Shown here piece after piece: positions 12,963 through 24,116 of a stretch of 64,000 bases of DNA. A model generated the notes under the pieces. The model worked only from the letters and a program-made list of their open reading frames with translations. It had not been told where the DNA came from and did no database searches. The stretch spans positions 263,429,112 to 263,493,111 of the forward strand of contig OW240913.1 of NCBI GenBank assembly GCA_933207985.1. The letters are read 5' to 3'. How positions within the stretch are numbered: position 1 is the stretch's first letter; every line of letters begins with the position of its first letter. The position numbers and the translations under genes are program-made. Source of the DNA: Pelobates cultripes. Its lineage: Eukaryota; Chordata; Amphibia; Anura; Pelobatidae.

Positions 12963-13800
12963 TGTTACAGTACTGTGTCTTTTCCCCTGTTATTTCGAGT
13001 GGTTCCTCTTTGGCCGTTTGGGAAACTTCATACGAACGGGATCCATTCGTCTCCCGAGCGAGGACCCCTGTGTCCCATTAGAACGTTGACACCAGCCCCT
13101 TAAGTGTGGCCGCCATTTTGTATAACCGAACAAGAGCCAGAGAAAATGGCGTCCAGGAGATTTGTACTACCGAACAGGGGGAGAGTTAGTATTATGAAAG
13201 ATTAGATTCCCTTATATGGTTTTCACACAGGAACCTCACGAACGGATGGAACTGGCCAGAACACCTAATTCTCTGGAACTATTTTGGGCTAGCACCTCGT
13301 GTCTGGCCGGTCAAAATTCTATCACAGTGGCATTCCCATTCTACTGAACTGATCTGAGTGATTCATGGACATGTTGGTCACTCATATAGGGGCTATTGGG
13401 GAATGTGCTTTTTGTGGGGTTCCTATGTATGGTTAGGGCACTTTTGGGGTACAGGATATTTTGTGTTTTTTCTGTGCCTAGGAGATAATTAAATTAGAGG
13501 AGTTTACTCTGGCAATTATCTCTCAAGCACAGAGGATCTTGGGATTGGATCCTCTGCATTTTATGCTTGTGAAACCCCTTGCATGGGACTGGGCATAAAA
13601 GCTGTGTATGTGTCAATAAAATTCAGATATACCCCAGAACTGTGTGTCATCCAGTTGCTGGGGAGGAGGAAGAAGATTCTTGGATTATTTTACTGTGCCT
13701 GACTGCTCCATTGGATTATTTTACTTGTTCTTGATTGTACTTTGGTGTAACCAGAGAGTCCCATGCTAGGACTAGGGCTCCACTACACTATATAACAAAA
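12963..13800 (+). repeat. LTR-like sequence, ends uncertain
   Basis: The stretch begins near TGTTACAG (12963). It has a TATA-like GCATAAAAGC near 13593 and a polyadenylation signal AATAAA near 13616, in the order and spacing of an LTR U3-R region. A paired AGATAATT / AATTATCT motif (13490-13530) resembles one in the LTRs at 42.5-46.4 kb. No target duplication could be matched, so this is an inference from composition and signals. Confidence 0.4.
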
Positions 13801-13806
13801 TCCACT

Positions 13807-14875
13807 TGTGGCGAAACCAACCTCACCACTGGGCATTGGAGAAGACTGATTGCCAGCCTCCTGCCATGTGACTATGGCCCCTGGGATATATTCCCCTTTA
13901 AAGACATTATTTGGGCTTATTGGATTTTGAAAAACTTTTTCTGCCCCTTTGAATACATGAGAAGGTGTGCCCCTACCCCGTTTCCTGTCTATTGTTCTCC
14001 AGCAGGGCGTTGTCCCAGGGATACTGCCAGACCAGTTGGAACTTGTTGCTATTGTTTAACCCCATGGCGATTTGACTGTGTTTGTGAATCTGAGCGCTGT
14101 TCGGATATAGTGAGCGCTCAGATCCAAGCTATCTGGGGATAGGTTAAATGTGGAGGTTCTGTTAAGTATAATAGGAAAAAATAGGAATTATGTATTTTTA
14201 TGTGTTTTTACTGTTGTTGTGAATAGAGCTATTTTCTGTATGCTGGAGGTAATTGGCTTACCACACCCAAGCCATGCTTGCAGGCAGTCACAAAGGGATT
14301 TCCAACTAACTTTTGACCCACTGGACCAATTTGTATGATTTTGACGTATGTTTGTATTTGGAGTATGCCGATTCTAAAAATTGAATTTTATGTGAATGTG
14401 ATGTATACTTTTAGAGTTATGAATATTGTGTAAAACTGTGTTTTTTCCTGCCTGTGATAATTACATTAGACCATTGTGTTCAGTAATTATATCACAGGCA
14501 GAGGGGAGGATTTTGTGTGGGAGTGTCTGAGTGTATTGTACGTATTGATTGGTTGTTCTGCAAAACCCTGTGGGCAGTACTATGTGTGTAAAATGTGCAA
14601 AAGAGCAGAGTGTTTGATTAAAAGCTTCAGTTCTACTTCACCCTCAATTTGGAGTGCCATCTCTTATTGGTGGAATCTGCTACGAGGGATTGCTATGCTT
14701 GTCATACTCCCTTGCTAAATCACTACTAAGCTCTTGTAAGAGCTTGTTCCGGTTTTGCTCTCTGGAGGAGTCTACGGGGGCTATGGTGTCTGCTGCAGTG
14801 CTTGGAGTCCTCAGGAAGCGCTAGGAGCATCCTTCAACGGAGGTACCCAGTCGGGATGCCAGCGGTTCCGTTACA
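13807..14875 (+). mobile_element. Solo LTR related to the 42.5-kb retrotransposon
   Basis: It begins TGTGGCGAAACCAACCTC and ends TCCGTTACA, matching the ends of the LTRs at 42538 and 45331. Shared internal blocks include GACCAATTTGTATGATTTTG near 14320 and GTGTCTGAGTGTATTGTA near 14523. Length is 1069 bp against 1087 and 1095. Flanks CCACT (13802-13806) and CCGCT (14876-14880) look like a decayed 5-bp target duplication. It probably formed by recombination between the two LTRs of a full element. Divergence from the 42.5-kb copy is substantial, so it is an older or sister family. Confidence 0.85.
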
Positions 14876-17800
14876 CCGCTTCCTAGTCCTTGCTCTAAAA
14901 CCACCCTGTCCTACTATAGAGGGGAACACATAAAAAGCCATTAGAGCAAGAAAAGAAGAATGAAAAAAAATGGGAACCAGTACTCTGCTACTCACCCGCC
15001 CACCCCAAAGCGCTCCCTTAATCTGGTAGGGAAAATCACTGCACATGTGATCCAAAAGGCTATTGACACCTCATCAGCCACAGAGTCCTCAGCAAATGTA
15101 AGCACCTTTCAGGTATGTTTAGTCCTCTGACATAATAGGACCAAAGATGGGTTGGTAATTCCAAAGAAATTGCATAGCTGGGCCAGAGCACGAGCGGGTA
15201 GATCGAGAGAGAAGGAGGAGAAAAAAAATGACCAACACCCTGGGTCAAGTGGTGCAAGGGGAGAGCCCAACAACAGTAAGTAAGTTTACCGTCCCACCCC
15301 CAACCAGTTTCCAAAGGATGACTGTCACTGCGTTTGAGGCAGACCAGGGCACAGCATAACTCCAATAAATAACCTATGTGGTCAAGGGTCCTAAATCTAC
15401 CCTGCACCCCCAACAGTGGACATGTTATATGTAAGCCCTACAAGGTCTCTGTGGCGCATGAGAGCAAGCAAACATAGCATGCCTGTCACTGCCAGGAAAT
15501 CAGGGATATCAGAAGAATGATTTCCCAATCAACCCTTCAGCCTGCCAGTCCATGTCGTTGGTACACTTGACTGTCTAGCCAGTTGTTTCTCTCCTCTTCA
15601 AGCTCTCTAGTCTGTGTTTGTACATGTATCTGCCTATAGATTATACTTCCAAGACACACAAGGCAACAAATGGGTGTTAGTAGCCATGTGTAGGGTGTGT
15701 TTCCTAATTTGTGGTCCAATTTGTCAGGGGTCCCCTTCATCCACCCTTCCACTGTACAGCTTCCCAACATTGATGTGCTCAGGCAAGAGTGCCAAAATAA
15801 ATTAACTGTCAACTGGCATCATAAGAGCCTTCATGTTGCAGCACGGCACGGCACAAGTCCCTGATGTCAAACACTAGTGCTGCAGCATAGTGCTCCTGCC
15901 CTGCGGTAGTCTGGGACTGCAGAGTATCTAAGGCACCAGTGCACCGACCCAGGAGTAGACAACAGGCTCATTTGCAGTACTGTTATGCAAAGCAGCATGA
16001 CATGTGGTAGCCTGCTAACCTTCTAGAGGTCATGAAGTGCATATGTCAATACAACCTCACCTATATCCAGCTATTACAGCTAAACAGTCAATCATAGGAG
16101 ACACCTGTACTCCAGAAGACAAAGGAGCACAAATACTTTGCAAATAAGCCTTCAAATGCCACATGCCCGAAACAGCGTTTTCTCTTACCATATATTTAAG
16201 TTCCAAACCTAAACAAACCCTTTCTGTATCTTCAAATTTAAGCAATCAGAGACTAAACCCGAAATAAAGCCTCTTACAGCATTATTCCAACCACCATAAC
16301 CACTTCCGATTTTAGAAGTGGTAAAAAAAGGAATGTAACACCAGTTCTGCACAGAATTGACATTAGCCGGCCATGAACTTTATGGGCTGGCTAATGGTGC
16401 TGTCAGAGGTGGAATTACTCCTCCAGAAGCTAAGGGTTTACTATTCGTATGTGCAGCCTTTCAAAGCAAAACGCTGCACATACAGACTCCAGGTACCATG
16501 ACCATTTCAATTCAGTTAAGTGGTTATGGTGCTTAGAGTAACCCTTTAATCCCACTCTAACCCTAAACATCATATATATTACCCCTCTTAACACCCAATG
16601 TAATCTCACTCTAAAATTAACCCCTCTCATCTAAACCCTAACCCTTTTTACATTATCTTTAACCATGCATACATTTACAAATCTGTGTATGCTCAATGTA
16701 TACACAGATTTAAACACAATATAGCAATATTCACAAAACACATAGATATATGCAATTATCAGATATGAATATAATATTTTTTTATATTTTATGCCTGCAA
16801 TTCCTAGTCTTGTGTTCTCCCTGTTGTGTTTTTACCAGTGCAGTTCTTGGCTGTGCTTTGTATGAGTGTACACTGCGTATACCACATGACAGACTTCTTG
16901 GTCTTCTCCCCAGAATAAAAAGCAAAAGTGCTCTTTGTGACAACAGGTTGATACAACATGTGCTCTTGTTTAGTTTGGAATACAATAAATTGTCTGCACT
17001 GTTTATGAATCAACAGGAAACTGGAAGCACAAAGGAAACTTGGAAGAATCACTTAAAGGCAAGTCATCCTGAAAAATTGTACCTAAACAGATGGGAAAAC
17101 AGCACTTTGAGTTTCATGTAAACATGATATAACACTGTTATTTGACTAGATAGAATATGATTGTTTACAAAGTATATATTATATGCTGGCTAAAATATAT
17201 TCCGTGAATTTTTAATAGATCCTTAATTTACTGTGTAAAATAATTTATTGATTACACTGTCTTTAACTTGCATGTGGCCTACAGGAATACAGTTATATGC
17301 TGAAATATTTTTTTCTTGTATTGTTTGAATTGTTGTTGCCGAATCATTAGCCATTATTTATTGGTAAAACAATACATCATTATGATAGAAATCACTGCTA
17401 GCTTTTGAGAACAAAGTGTTGAGATATCTAAAATAGCCACTGGGATTTAAAATATAATGTCTGTGTCCTGGGCATATTGTGGATAAACAGTAAGAATACA
17501 TATATAACAAAAATCAGGTATATGTGGTACATGGGACATCCATCTCCAAGAAAGCTTTCATTGCCGATAAAAGTCACCCTGTACATTTGAGCTATTAAGG
17601 GCATCCGTACAGTATGCATGTAGTAGAAGTGCTATGAAGGGGCTATACATTTTTGTTTCTCTGCGGGGTGAATTTACGGAAAAGGTTATCGGAACTTTAT
17701 ATTGATATTGAGCTTTGAAATAACACGTACATAGATAGGATTGAGAAGGAACATCAAAACATTTAAAATTATACATTGTTTTCTTCTGAATCTGAATCTA

Positions 17801-18377
17801 CATTTTAGGCAATATAGGAATGAGAATGGGTATAGGGCAATATTAGGTCAAAACAATTTAAAAGGTAATCAGAGAATGCACAGAAATTATAAGCAGTATA
17901 TAAAAAATAAGATACTCCCTGAGAAAGAATCTAATTCATGAGTAAAATAGCTCTACGCAGACATCAGCAGATTAATATACATCTGTTATATTATCATTAG
18001 CATTTATATAGTGCCAACACATTTTGCATAGCTTTACAATTCTAGAAAGGGGATATTTAGAGGTGATGAAGAGCATGTTCAAACCAGCTTAAATATGTAT
18101 GTGTGCCTGATAATTGTAATTTTGTGCCCAGTAAATTAATAAACTACTAGTATTTAACACAGCTATGACATGTAATGTAAATCAACTCACTTTTCCCATT
18201 ATTTTCCATCTGTCAACTCAAGTAAACTCCACGTGTTAATACCTTATAAAAAAAAAAACAACTGAATTGACTTTCAAAATGTGTCTTCTCCTATCCTGAG
18301 TCTGACTTGTCACATGATTCATAAACTGAGGAAAATATCGGGGATAATGAGATGATTTACAGAAGTAGAATGTGAAC
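14876..18377. other. No supported gene
   Basis: 14876-16250 is moderately GC-rich with several 60-117 aa chance ORFs but no recognisable domain or splice pattern. 16545-16655 has irregular CTAACCC phrases, the opposite strand of the style seen at 2.3-2.6 kb. 17990-18055 carries a short ATTTATATAGTGCCAACA phrase also seen at the 3' end of the LINE at 30.8 kb. The rest is AT-rich and unrecognised. Confidence 0.4.
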
Positions 18378-18813
18378 TTAAAGGACAACTGTCACCTATA
18401 AACTATTTTTAATATCATAACCCTTTCATTAACTTTTCAAAGGAAATATATTTTTTGTTAACTGAAGTATATGTAAACATTTTTTAGAAAAACTCAGTCC
18501 TACATTTAGTATGTGACCAGCCATATACATTCCCCCTGGGTCAGACAGTGTTTGAATTTGACAATTAGTCTCTCTGATAAGGTCACTGTGCTGTGCAGGG
18601 AGTGAAGCAGGGGAGACCATAGAGACTAACGGTTTCCAACACTGTCTGACCCAAGGTGATTGTAGATGGCTAAATGATCTTGTCATATAATAAAAGGGAG
18701 GGATGCATTTTTCAAAATTTTTAACATGTAGTTAATTTAACAAAAAAAAAATGTACTTTAAAACTTGTTGAAAGGGTCATTATATTGAAAAATAGTTTTG
18801 AGGTTCAGTTTAA
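18378..18813. mobile_element. MITE with ~75-bp terminal inverted repeats
   Basis: The left end TTAAAGGACAACTGTCACC...ACTATTTTTAATATCATAACCC pairs with the inverted right end around GGGTCATTATATTGAAAAATAGT (18775-18797). A second inner inverted pair, GGGTCAGACAGTGTT and AACACTGTCTGACCC, encloses the middle. Non-coding. Confidence 0.75.
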
Positions 18814-18858
18814 ACGATAGTTAAAATAAAATGGCAATGCAATTTGCAGTTCATTAAA

Positions 18859-19174
18859 TTAAAGGGACACTCCACTGCCCAGTTACAAAAATATAAATGT
18901 TTTAAAAAATTACTACCTATTAGATATACCCCCCATGAAAGTATGTATAATTATGCATTTTTCCATTGGGGGTATATCTAAAACAGCTTGCAAAAGCTGC
19001 AGATCTATTCTCCTTCTCCCCCAGCCCAGACTTTCTGTAGCTGCCCAATTACAGACTTCCCAATGCAACTCAAGGATAGGTTTTTGCAAGGCAGGTGCTC
19101 TGAGCATTTGCCTGTCTCTTGCGTTTAACTGAGCCAAAATAAACCAAGAAGTAACAAGACTGGCTTCCTGATTG
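18859..19174. mobile_element. TTAAAGGGACACTCCACT-type MITE, truncated
   Basis: Left end only. The body, with a GGGGTATATCTAAAACAGCTTG block and a CAGCCCAGACTTTCT block, matches sequence at 28560-28950 and more loosely at 27880-28310. The right end is missing where CR1 sequence begins. Confidence 0.65.
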
Positions 19175-19260
19175 AGGGTGTAACAAGGTTTATGAATAGA
19201 TTTCCACACAATGGTTTGTATTGGCCTCGAACATATTTGTATAATGTTATCATATCCCCT

Positions 19261-19672
19261 CTCATGCAACGTTTTTAAAGAGGTTTAAATTTGTTAACGT
19301 TTCTTCATAGCTGATATGTTCCATTCTTTTTATTAATTTTGTAGCCCATCTCTGCACTTTTTCTAGTGCCATAATATCCTTCTTTAGAACAGGTGCCCAA
19401 AATTGCACAGCATATTCAATATGTGGTCTTACCAGTGATTTACAAAGAGGCAAAATTATATTCTCGAACGAATGCCCTTTTTAATGCATGACGATACCTT
19501 ACTGGCCTTAGTCACTGCTGATTGACATTGCACATTGTTACATAGTTTGTTGTCAACAATTCCCAAGTCCTTTTTGTGTGTTGTTATCCCTAATTCGCTT
19601 CCATTAAGGGTATACATTGCTTGTGCATTCTTTACGCCGAAGTGCATAACTTTGCATTTTTCTACATTTAAT
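19261..19672 (-). pseudogene. CR1-like RT, post-catalytic part
   Basis: Continuation of the RT ORF after the insertion. KVMHFGVKNAQAMYTLNG with the DLGIVDNKL block (19456-19647) is followed by SLVRPHIEYAVQFWAPVLKK and LEKVQRWATKLI (19262-19453), the usual CR1 C-terminal order. A frameshift separates the two blocks. The tail REGYDNIIQI continues below 19262 to about 19175. Confidence 0.88.
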
Positions 19673-19686
19673 TTAATCTGCCATTT

Positions 19687-21012
19687 TTTTTTTATTCTTT
19701 ATTTTTCTTAACATAAATAAACTAGACTCAAGTTAAAACAAAGCTTTTGATCCTAAGCAGGTGAGCATTCTAGCCTGGTGATATACAGTTATGCGATGCT
19801 TGTTCCAGGAATGAGTAAGTCCCTCAGCTAGGAGTTTAAGCTTTTTGGTTCTACATTTAGGATGGGGTAGGAGAGGCTATGTTTGATTAACAAGCTGGGC
19901 TATATCCAGGCTAAACTACGGGTTCTATCAAAACATGGGTACAAGTTCTAGTGTAACTGCTGCATCTGTGTGGCTTACAAAAGTCTCGAGGTGTGGAGCT
20001 AGCTGCCGCAAAGCTCGGTGTCTCGCAGTGTTCAGATAGATGCAGCTTGGTGGCACCGCTCAGCAGTCAGGCGATTCCTGTGTTAACCCTCCGCACAGCT
20101 CATTCTGGTCAGTCTGCTGCAGGGGCTGGACGGTTGTGCCATGGGCAATAGCAGAGTTTGTGCAGCTGTACATTTCCTACCGTCCTTCATCTCGGAGGGG
20201 CTCTCCACATATGTCTTTTGCTGGACCTCGTTTTTCTTCGCTTGTGAGATTGCCTTTCATTGGTTGTAGGTTTCCGGTGCAGCCGTGTTGTTAGTGGGTC
20301 GGGTGGGCTTGGTGGTCTCGTTTTGGTGTATGTGATGCCGAGTGTCAGCTACCAGGGGACCTGTTGCTATTACCCGCCTCTTTGCCTCCCGATTCTGTTT
20401 CTGGCTGGAGGTCACCCCGGGAGCTCGTGGTGAGTATCTGCACAGGTGTCGCCTTGTAGCCGGCCGGATCCATGCCGCCACTGCCCTCATGGCGAGGTGG
20501 AAGGACCCTTAATGCTGAGCCCTGTTCTTAGGTTGCTGCATAGTCGGGTGAAGAACTCTTGGGTGTATTTGGGTGGCTGAACGAGAGTGTTTTTCTGTGT
20601 CTAGCTTGCCTTTGCCGCCATCTTATGTAAATTTCCTTTGTTCCGTGTGATTGTAGATTTGGTCTCTTGTTTAATCGTCCCCAGCGAGGACCGGGATATC
20701 CCCTGCCGGTCCAGGTGGGGGTAGCAGGGCGGCATCCAACGCTTGCTTGTGAGGTTGTCCCGTGCCGGGGGGTCGACCATCTACCCCGGGCCCTGGACTC
20801 CGCTCCGATGTAGACCGCGTGGCCGGTCCATGTGCCCGAGGTGTGCAGTGGTACATGGCGGGTATCGTTGTGCTTCCCATGCGGTTCTGCTTCATTTTTG
20901 GGGCTTTGTGTGCTACCAGCATGGGTAGTTTTGTCAGGGTGCGCGTTTGCCCATTGGTGCAGGAGCTTTCACGGAGCACTTCCGGCCATCTTGGCTGTCA
21001 GGCCCTGCCCCC
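19687..21012 (-). mobile_element. L1-like short insertion with target duplication
   Basis: Read on the minus strand it starts GGGGGCAGGGCCTGACAG...AAGATGGCCGG, the style of an L1 5' end, and ends in a poly-A (poly-T at about 19684-19693). It is flanked by TTAATCTGCCATTT (19673-19686) and TTAATCTGCAATTT (21013-21026), a 14-bp target duplication with one mismatch. At 1.33 kb with both ends but no RT it is either an internally deleted L1 or a non-autonomous L1 passenger. The interior has AAGATGGCGGC near 20615-20625 but no recognised protein. Confidence 0.85.
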
Positions 21013-21029
21013 TTAATCTGCAATTTGAG

Positions 21030-21836
21030 TGCCCAGTCCCCCAGTCTAAATCTAAATTCCTCTGCAGCAAAGTAATATCTTGCTCACATTGTATTACTTT
21101 ACAGAGTTTTGTGTCATCTGCAAACACTGAAATATGACTTTCAATGCTTTTTTCAAGATCATTTATAAACATGTTAAATAGAAGAGGTCCCAGAACAGAA
21201 CCCTGAGGGACAACACTTGCCACCTCTGTCCAGCTTGAAAATTTCCCATTTATGACAACTCGTTGTACTCTATTTTTAAGCCAGTGTTCTACCCAAGAAC
21301 AAGCATTTTCATCTAGACTGATTTCTTTGAGTTTGAACACTAATCTATTGTGTGGAATTGTATCAAATGCCTTGACAAAATCCAAACAGATCACATCCAC
21401 TGCAACACCCTGATCAATACTTCTACTTACTTCTTCATAGAATGCAATTACGTTAGTTTGACATGACTTGTGCTTCATAAAACCATGCTGATTTTTGCTG
21501 ATAACCATGTTCTTCTCCAGGAATTCTTGAATATTATCCCTTAAGAACCTTTCAAATACTTTTCCAGCCACAGAAGTTAAGCTCAAAGGTCTATAATTTC
21601 CAGGCAAGGATTTTTAACCCCTTTTGAATATAGGAACCACATCTGCCTTCCTCCAATCCTCCGGAACACTTTCTGAAAGAAAATAATCTTGAAAGATTAA
21701 AAACAGAGGTTCACTTGTTTCTACACTTAGTTCCCTAAGTACTGTGGATGAATACTGTCAGGCCCTGGAGCTTTGTTTATATTAACTTTCTTTAGTTGCT
21801 GCAGCACCTCGTCTTGAGTTAACCAAGATGACTGAC
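21030..21836 (-). pseudogene. CR1-like reverse transcriptase, RT fingers/palm
   Basis: Reverse transcriptase of a non-LTR element, which copies its RNA at the chromosomal nick. The minus strand reads a degraded N-terminal KAPGPD motif near 21770, then an open frame from 21607. That frame has NYRPLSL, QHGFMKHKSC, ICLDFVKAFDTIPH (first catalytic Asp), [20 protein letters not shown] and FADDTKL (catalytic YADD-type box, 21102-21122). Frameshifts occur near 21610 and 21780. The reading frame then runs into the inserted L1-like DNA at 21012, so no full product is possible. Confidence 0.9.
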
Positions 21837-21839
21837 TTC

Positions 21840-22640
21840 AATCTATTTGAAAGAATGTGAGAATTCATTTTTATATCTAGATATCGGTCTAAAATCTATT
21901 GTTTTTGTGAGGCCTTTACCGGTTTAAGTATTGGAATGATAGATGCTATCAGCATCTCTTTGGGAAAAGATTTTGTAATAGAAATCTCCAAAAATATTTT
22001 TAATAAAAGAGGGGCCAAAATATTAGAATATATTTATAGAACACGGGTGAGAAACTGTCCGGTTCTGGTGCTTTGTTAGATTTAAAATTTTTTATTGAAT
22101 TGGTTATTGGTTATCATAGGGATACCCAATTTATCCAATAATTCATCCATCTCAGAATTTGACACTTTGGCACTTTGGGATCCGGTAGATTATATAAAGA
22201 TGAATAAGAATCTATGAAAGCCTGGGAGATTTCTTTAGGATTTAAAAAGCACATATCACCTACTATTGTTTTTTTATTGCTTTATCTTTTGAGATGTTTT
22301 TTAGTTTGTTTGAGAGAACTTTACTGACTATTATTGTTATGATACCATTTTTTTAAAGAAATAAAATTGATTTGTTAACATCTTCAAAGATCTTTTTATT
22401 AATAGCTTGTTTCAAACTTATAATTTATTTAATAGTATCCTGAGTTGTTTGTTCCTTGTTTAACCTTTCCATTTTGGCCAGCTCAATATATAGTTTAGAG
22501 ATTAAATCTTCTTTATTTTTCTTATGTCTCGAACCTGCTTTTATTAGGAGGCCCCTTGCAAAGCTTTTAAGTGATTTAAAAATAGATGAACTAGGCTCGA
22601 CAGCAACGTAGGATGACGGAGCACGCACGTTTACCGCTTG
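21840..22640 (-). pseudogene. L1-type ORF2 fragment (linker and N-terminal RT)
   Basis: On the minus strand, broken frames read KLKNISKDKAIKKQ...NPKEISQAFIDSYSSLYNLPD (region between endonuclease and RT), then NKAPEPDSFSPVFYK and PKEMLIASIIPILKPVKAS (first RT blocks). This order and wording fit the L1/Tx1 lineage, not CR1. Several stops are present. It ends abruptly at about 21840, where CR1 sequence starts, and near 22640 on the other side. Confidence 0.8.
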
Positions 22641-23518
22641 TAGGTGTGGAGCTAGTCTAGGGCGCTGGGTATTGTCGGAGCAAATGTTGAAGGACGACCG
22701 AAACCAATGTAAACATGCTATGAGGCACAGAGGGTGAAGTTATGCTGCATTAGGTCTCTACCCTGATCTCACCTGTGAATCATAGAGCCATATGGTGAAG
22801 TATATAGCTGTAACTTCTATTTTTATACCTGAGGCTGCACCTTGATAAGGACTCTCTCGTCTACTGACTAATTGAGTTACAACTGAGATCTCCATAATTC
22901 TCCTTTTGGTTTGGGTTTTCTGTTTCCTTTCCCATTTATATATTTCTCCTTTCTTTTTGCCATGTTTCCCCCCCCCCTTTTTTTTTTCTTTGTTTGGGAT
23001 AGTATAATCAAGACAAGGAGAAAGGGGGAAGAGGAGAAGGGGTCTCAAAGAACAAGTGATACAAGAAGACAGAACAGCAAATCTACCAAAGGGGGAACTA
23101 TATTAGAATAAGGAGTGAATAAGAAATAGGAAAGAGGATCAAATGGAAGAAGGACAGGATAGGAAAAGAATAGAAAATAAAATAAGAGGAAAAGGAGACC
23201 AGAAAGAGGAGGTTAAAACAAAAAAGTAAAAGGGAAAGAAAGAGAAAAAGAGAGAAAAGATGGAAAAGAAAAGAAAGGAAAAGACTAAGAAAAAAAAGAG
23301 GGTTGAAGGAGGGAATTGTGTGAAAAGAAAAGGAATAGAAAAAAAGGGTAAGAAAAAAGGGAGGGGGAAAAGAAAAAAAGGGTTGAATGGAGGGGAAAGA
23401 AAGAAGGAAAAGAAAACGTGAAAAAAGATAGAAATAAGTAAATGAAAATTTTTTTGTTTAAAAGGCAAGAAATAAGAAAAAAAAAGAAAAAATGAAAACA
23501 AAATAACAAAAATATAAA
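22641..23518 (+). repeat. Polypurine stretch, probable L1 5' UTR
   Basis: From about 23010 to 23518 the plus strand is almost all A and G, with runs of GAAAA and GGGAAG, just upstream of an L1 ORF1 start. A C/T run at 22965-22990 precedes it. Long Phe-rich open frames on the minus strand are by-products of the composition. 22641-22960 is unrecognised. Confidence 0.6.
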
Positions 23519-24116
23519 ATGGCTAAAAAAAAAGATAAAGAAAGAAAAAATTACTATCTCGGAAAAACAAAAACAAAGGTATCAACCTTTTTTACTCCCC
23601 AAAAACCAACAGACCAACAGGAAATCCATCTCCAGCAAACAACAAGGAGAATTTAATCTTTCTCTGGACACCACACAATACCAAGGTATACAGATAACTC
23701 CCTCATTAACTATAACTCAACAGTATTCATGTATTCAAAGAGTCTCTAAACAAACTATACATCAAATTAAAGCAAGACCTTGACACAAGTATCTCAATGT
23801 TCAAGCTGATGCTTACTCAGTTAACTAGCAGTCTAACAGAACAAACACAAATAATCCAGAAACTGCAAGAAAAAAATAAAATAATCTATTTTCAACAAAA
23901 AAATATTAGAAGAAAATAGAAAAATTGGAGAATAAATTAATGAATATAGAAGATCGATCCAGAAGAAATAATATAAAAATAAGAGGAATACCTGAGTCAA
24001 TTTCAGAAGAACATCTTGAGCATTATCTAAGATCCCTTTTCTCATCTTTAATACCATCTCAACAATTGGACAACCACCCCTTTGAGAGATTGCATTGTGT
24101 CTTTAAACCACACTAG
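23519..24116 (+). pseudogene. L1 ORF1 relic, 3'-truncated
   Basis: The nucleic-acid chaperone that coats L1 RNA. ATG 23519 starts a Lys-rich N-terminus (MAKKKDKERKNYYLGKTKTK, then STFFTPQKP), typical of vertebrate L1 ORF1. A stop follows near 23658. A coiled-coil-like stretch (LTQLTSSLTEQTQIIQKLQE) reads at 23800-23870. The frame from 23925 gives ENKLMNIEDRSRRNNIKIRG and IPESISEEHL, the hallmark start of the ORF1 RNA-recognition domain. The domain is cut at about 24116. Frameshifts and truncation make it non-functional. Confidence 0.88.

Larger units (their letters stand above)
19175..21836 (-). mobile_element. CR1/Rex1-like LINE, split by an insertion
   Basis: Two parts of one minus-strand LINE, 21013-21836 (RT) and 19175-19686 (post-RT), are separated by a 1.3-kb L1-like insertion. 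The host sequence resumes in register across the insertion, with a 14-bp target duplication. The 5' side lacks an endonuclease, so the copy is 5'-truncated near 21836. The 3' UTR is missing beyond 19175. Confidence 0.88.

Noticed and set aside
16750..17121. 123-aa ORF with a hydrophobic N-terminus that could be a secreted protein
   Set aside because: No homology recognised, AT-rich surroundings and no supporting gene structure; likely chance.
23139..23509. Phe-rich 120-aa and 74-aa ORFs on the minus strand
   Set aside because: By-products of the polypurine tract; low complexity only.
21840..24116. L1 twin-priming (5' inversion) event
   Set aside because: The inverted segment contains ORF2 and the forward segment ORF1, the opposite of what twin priming gives.
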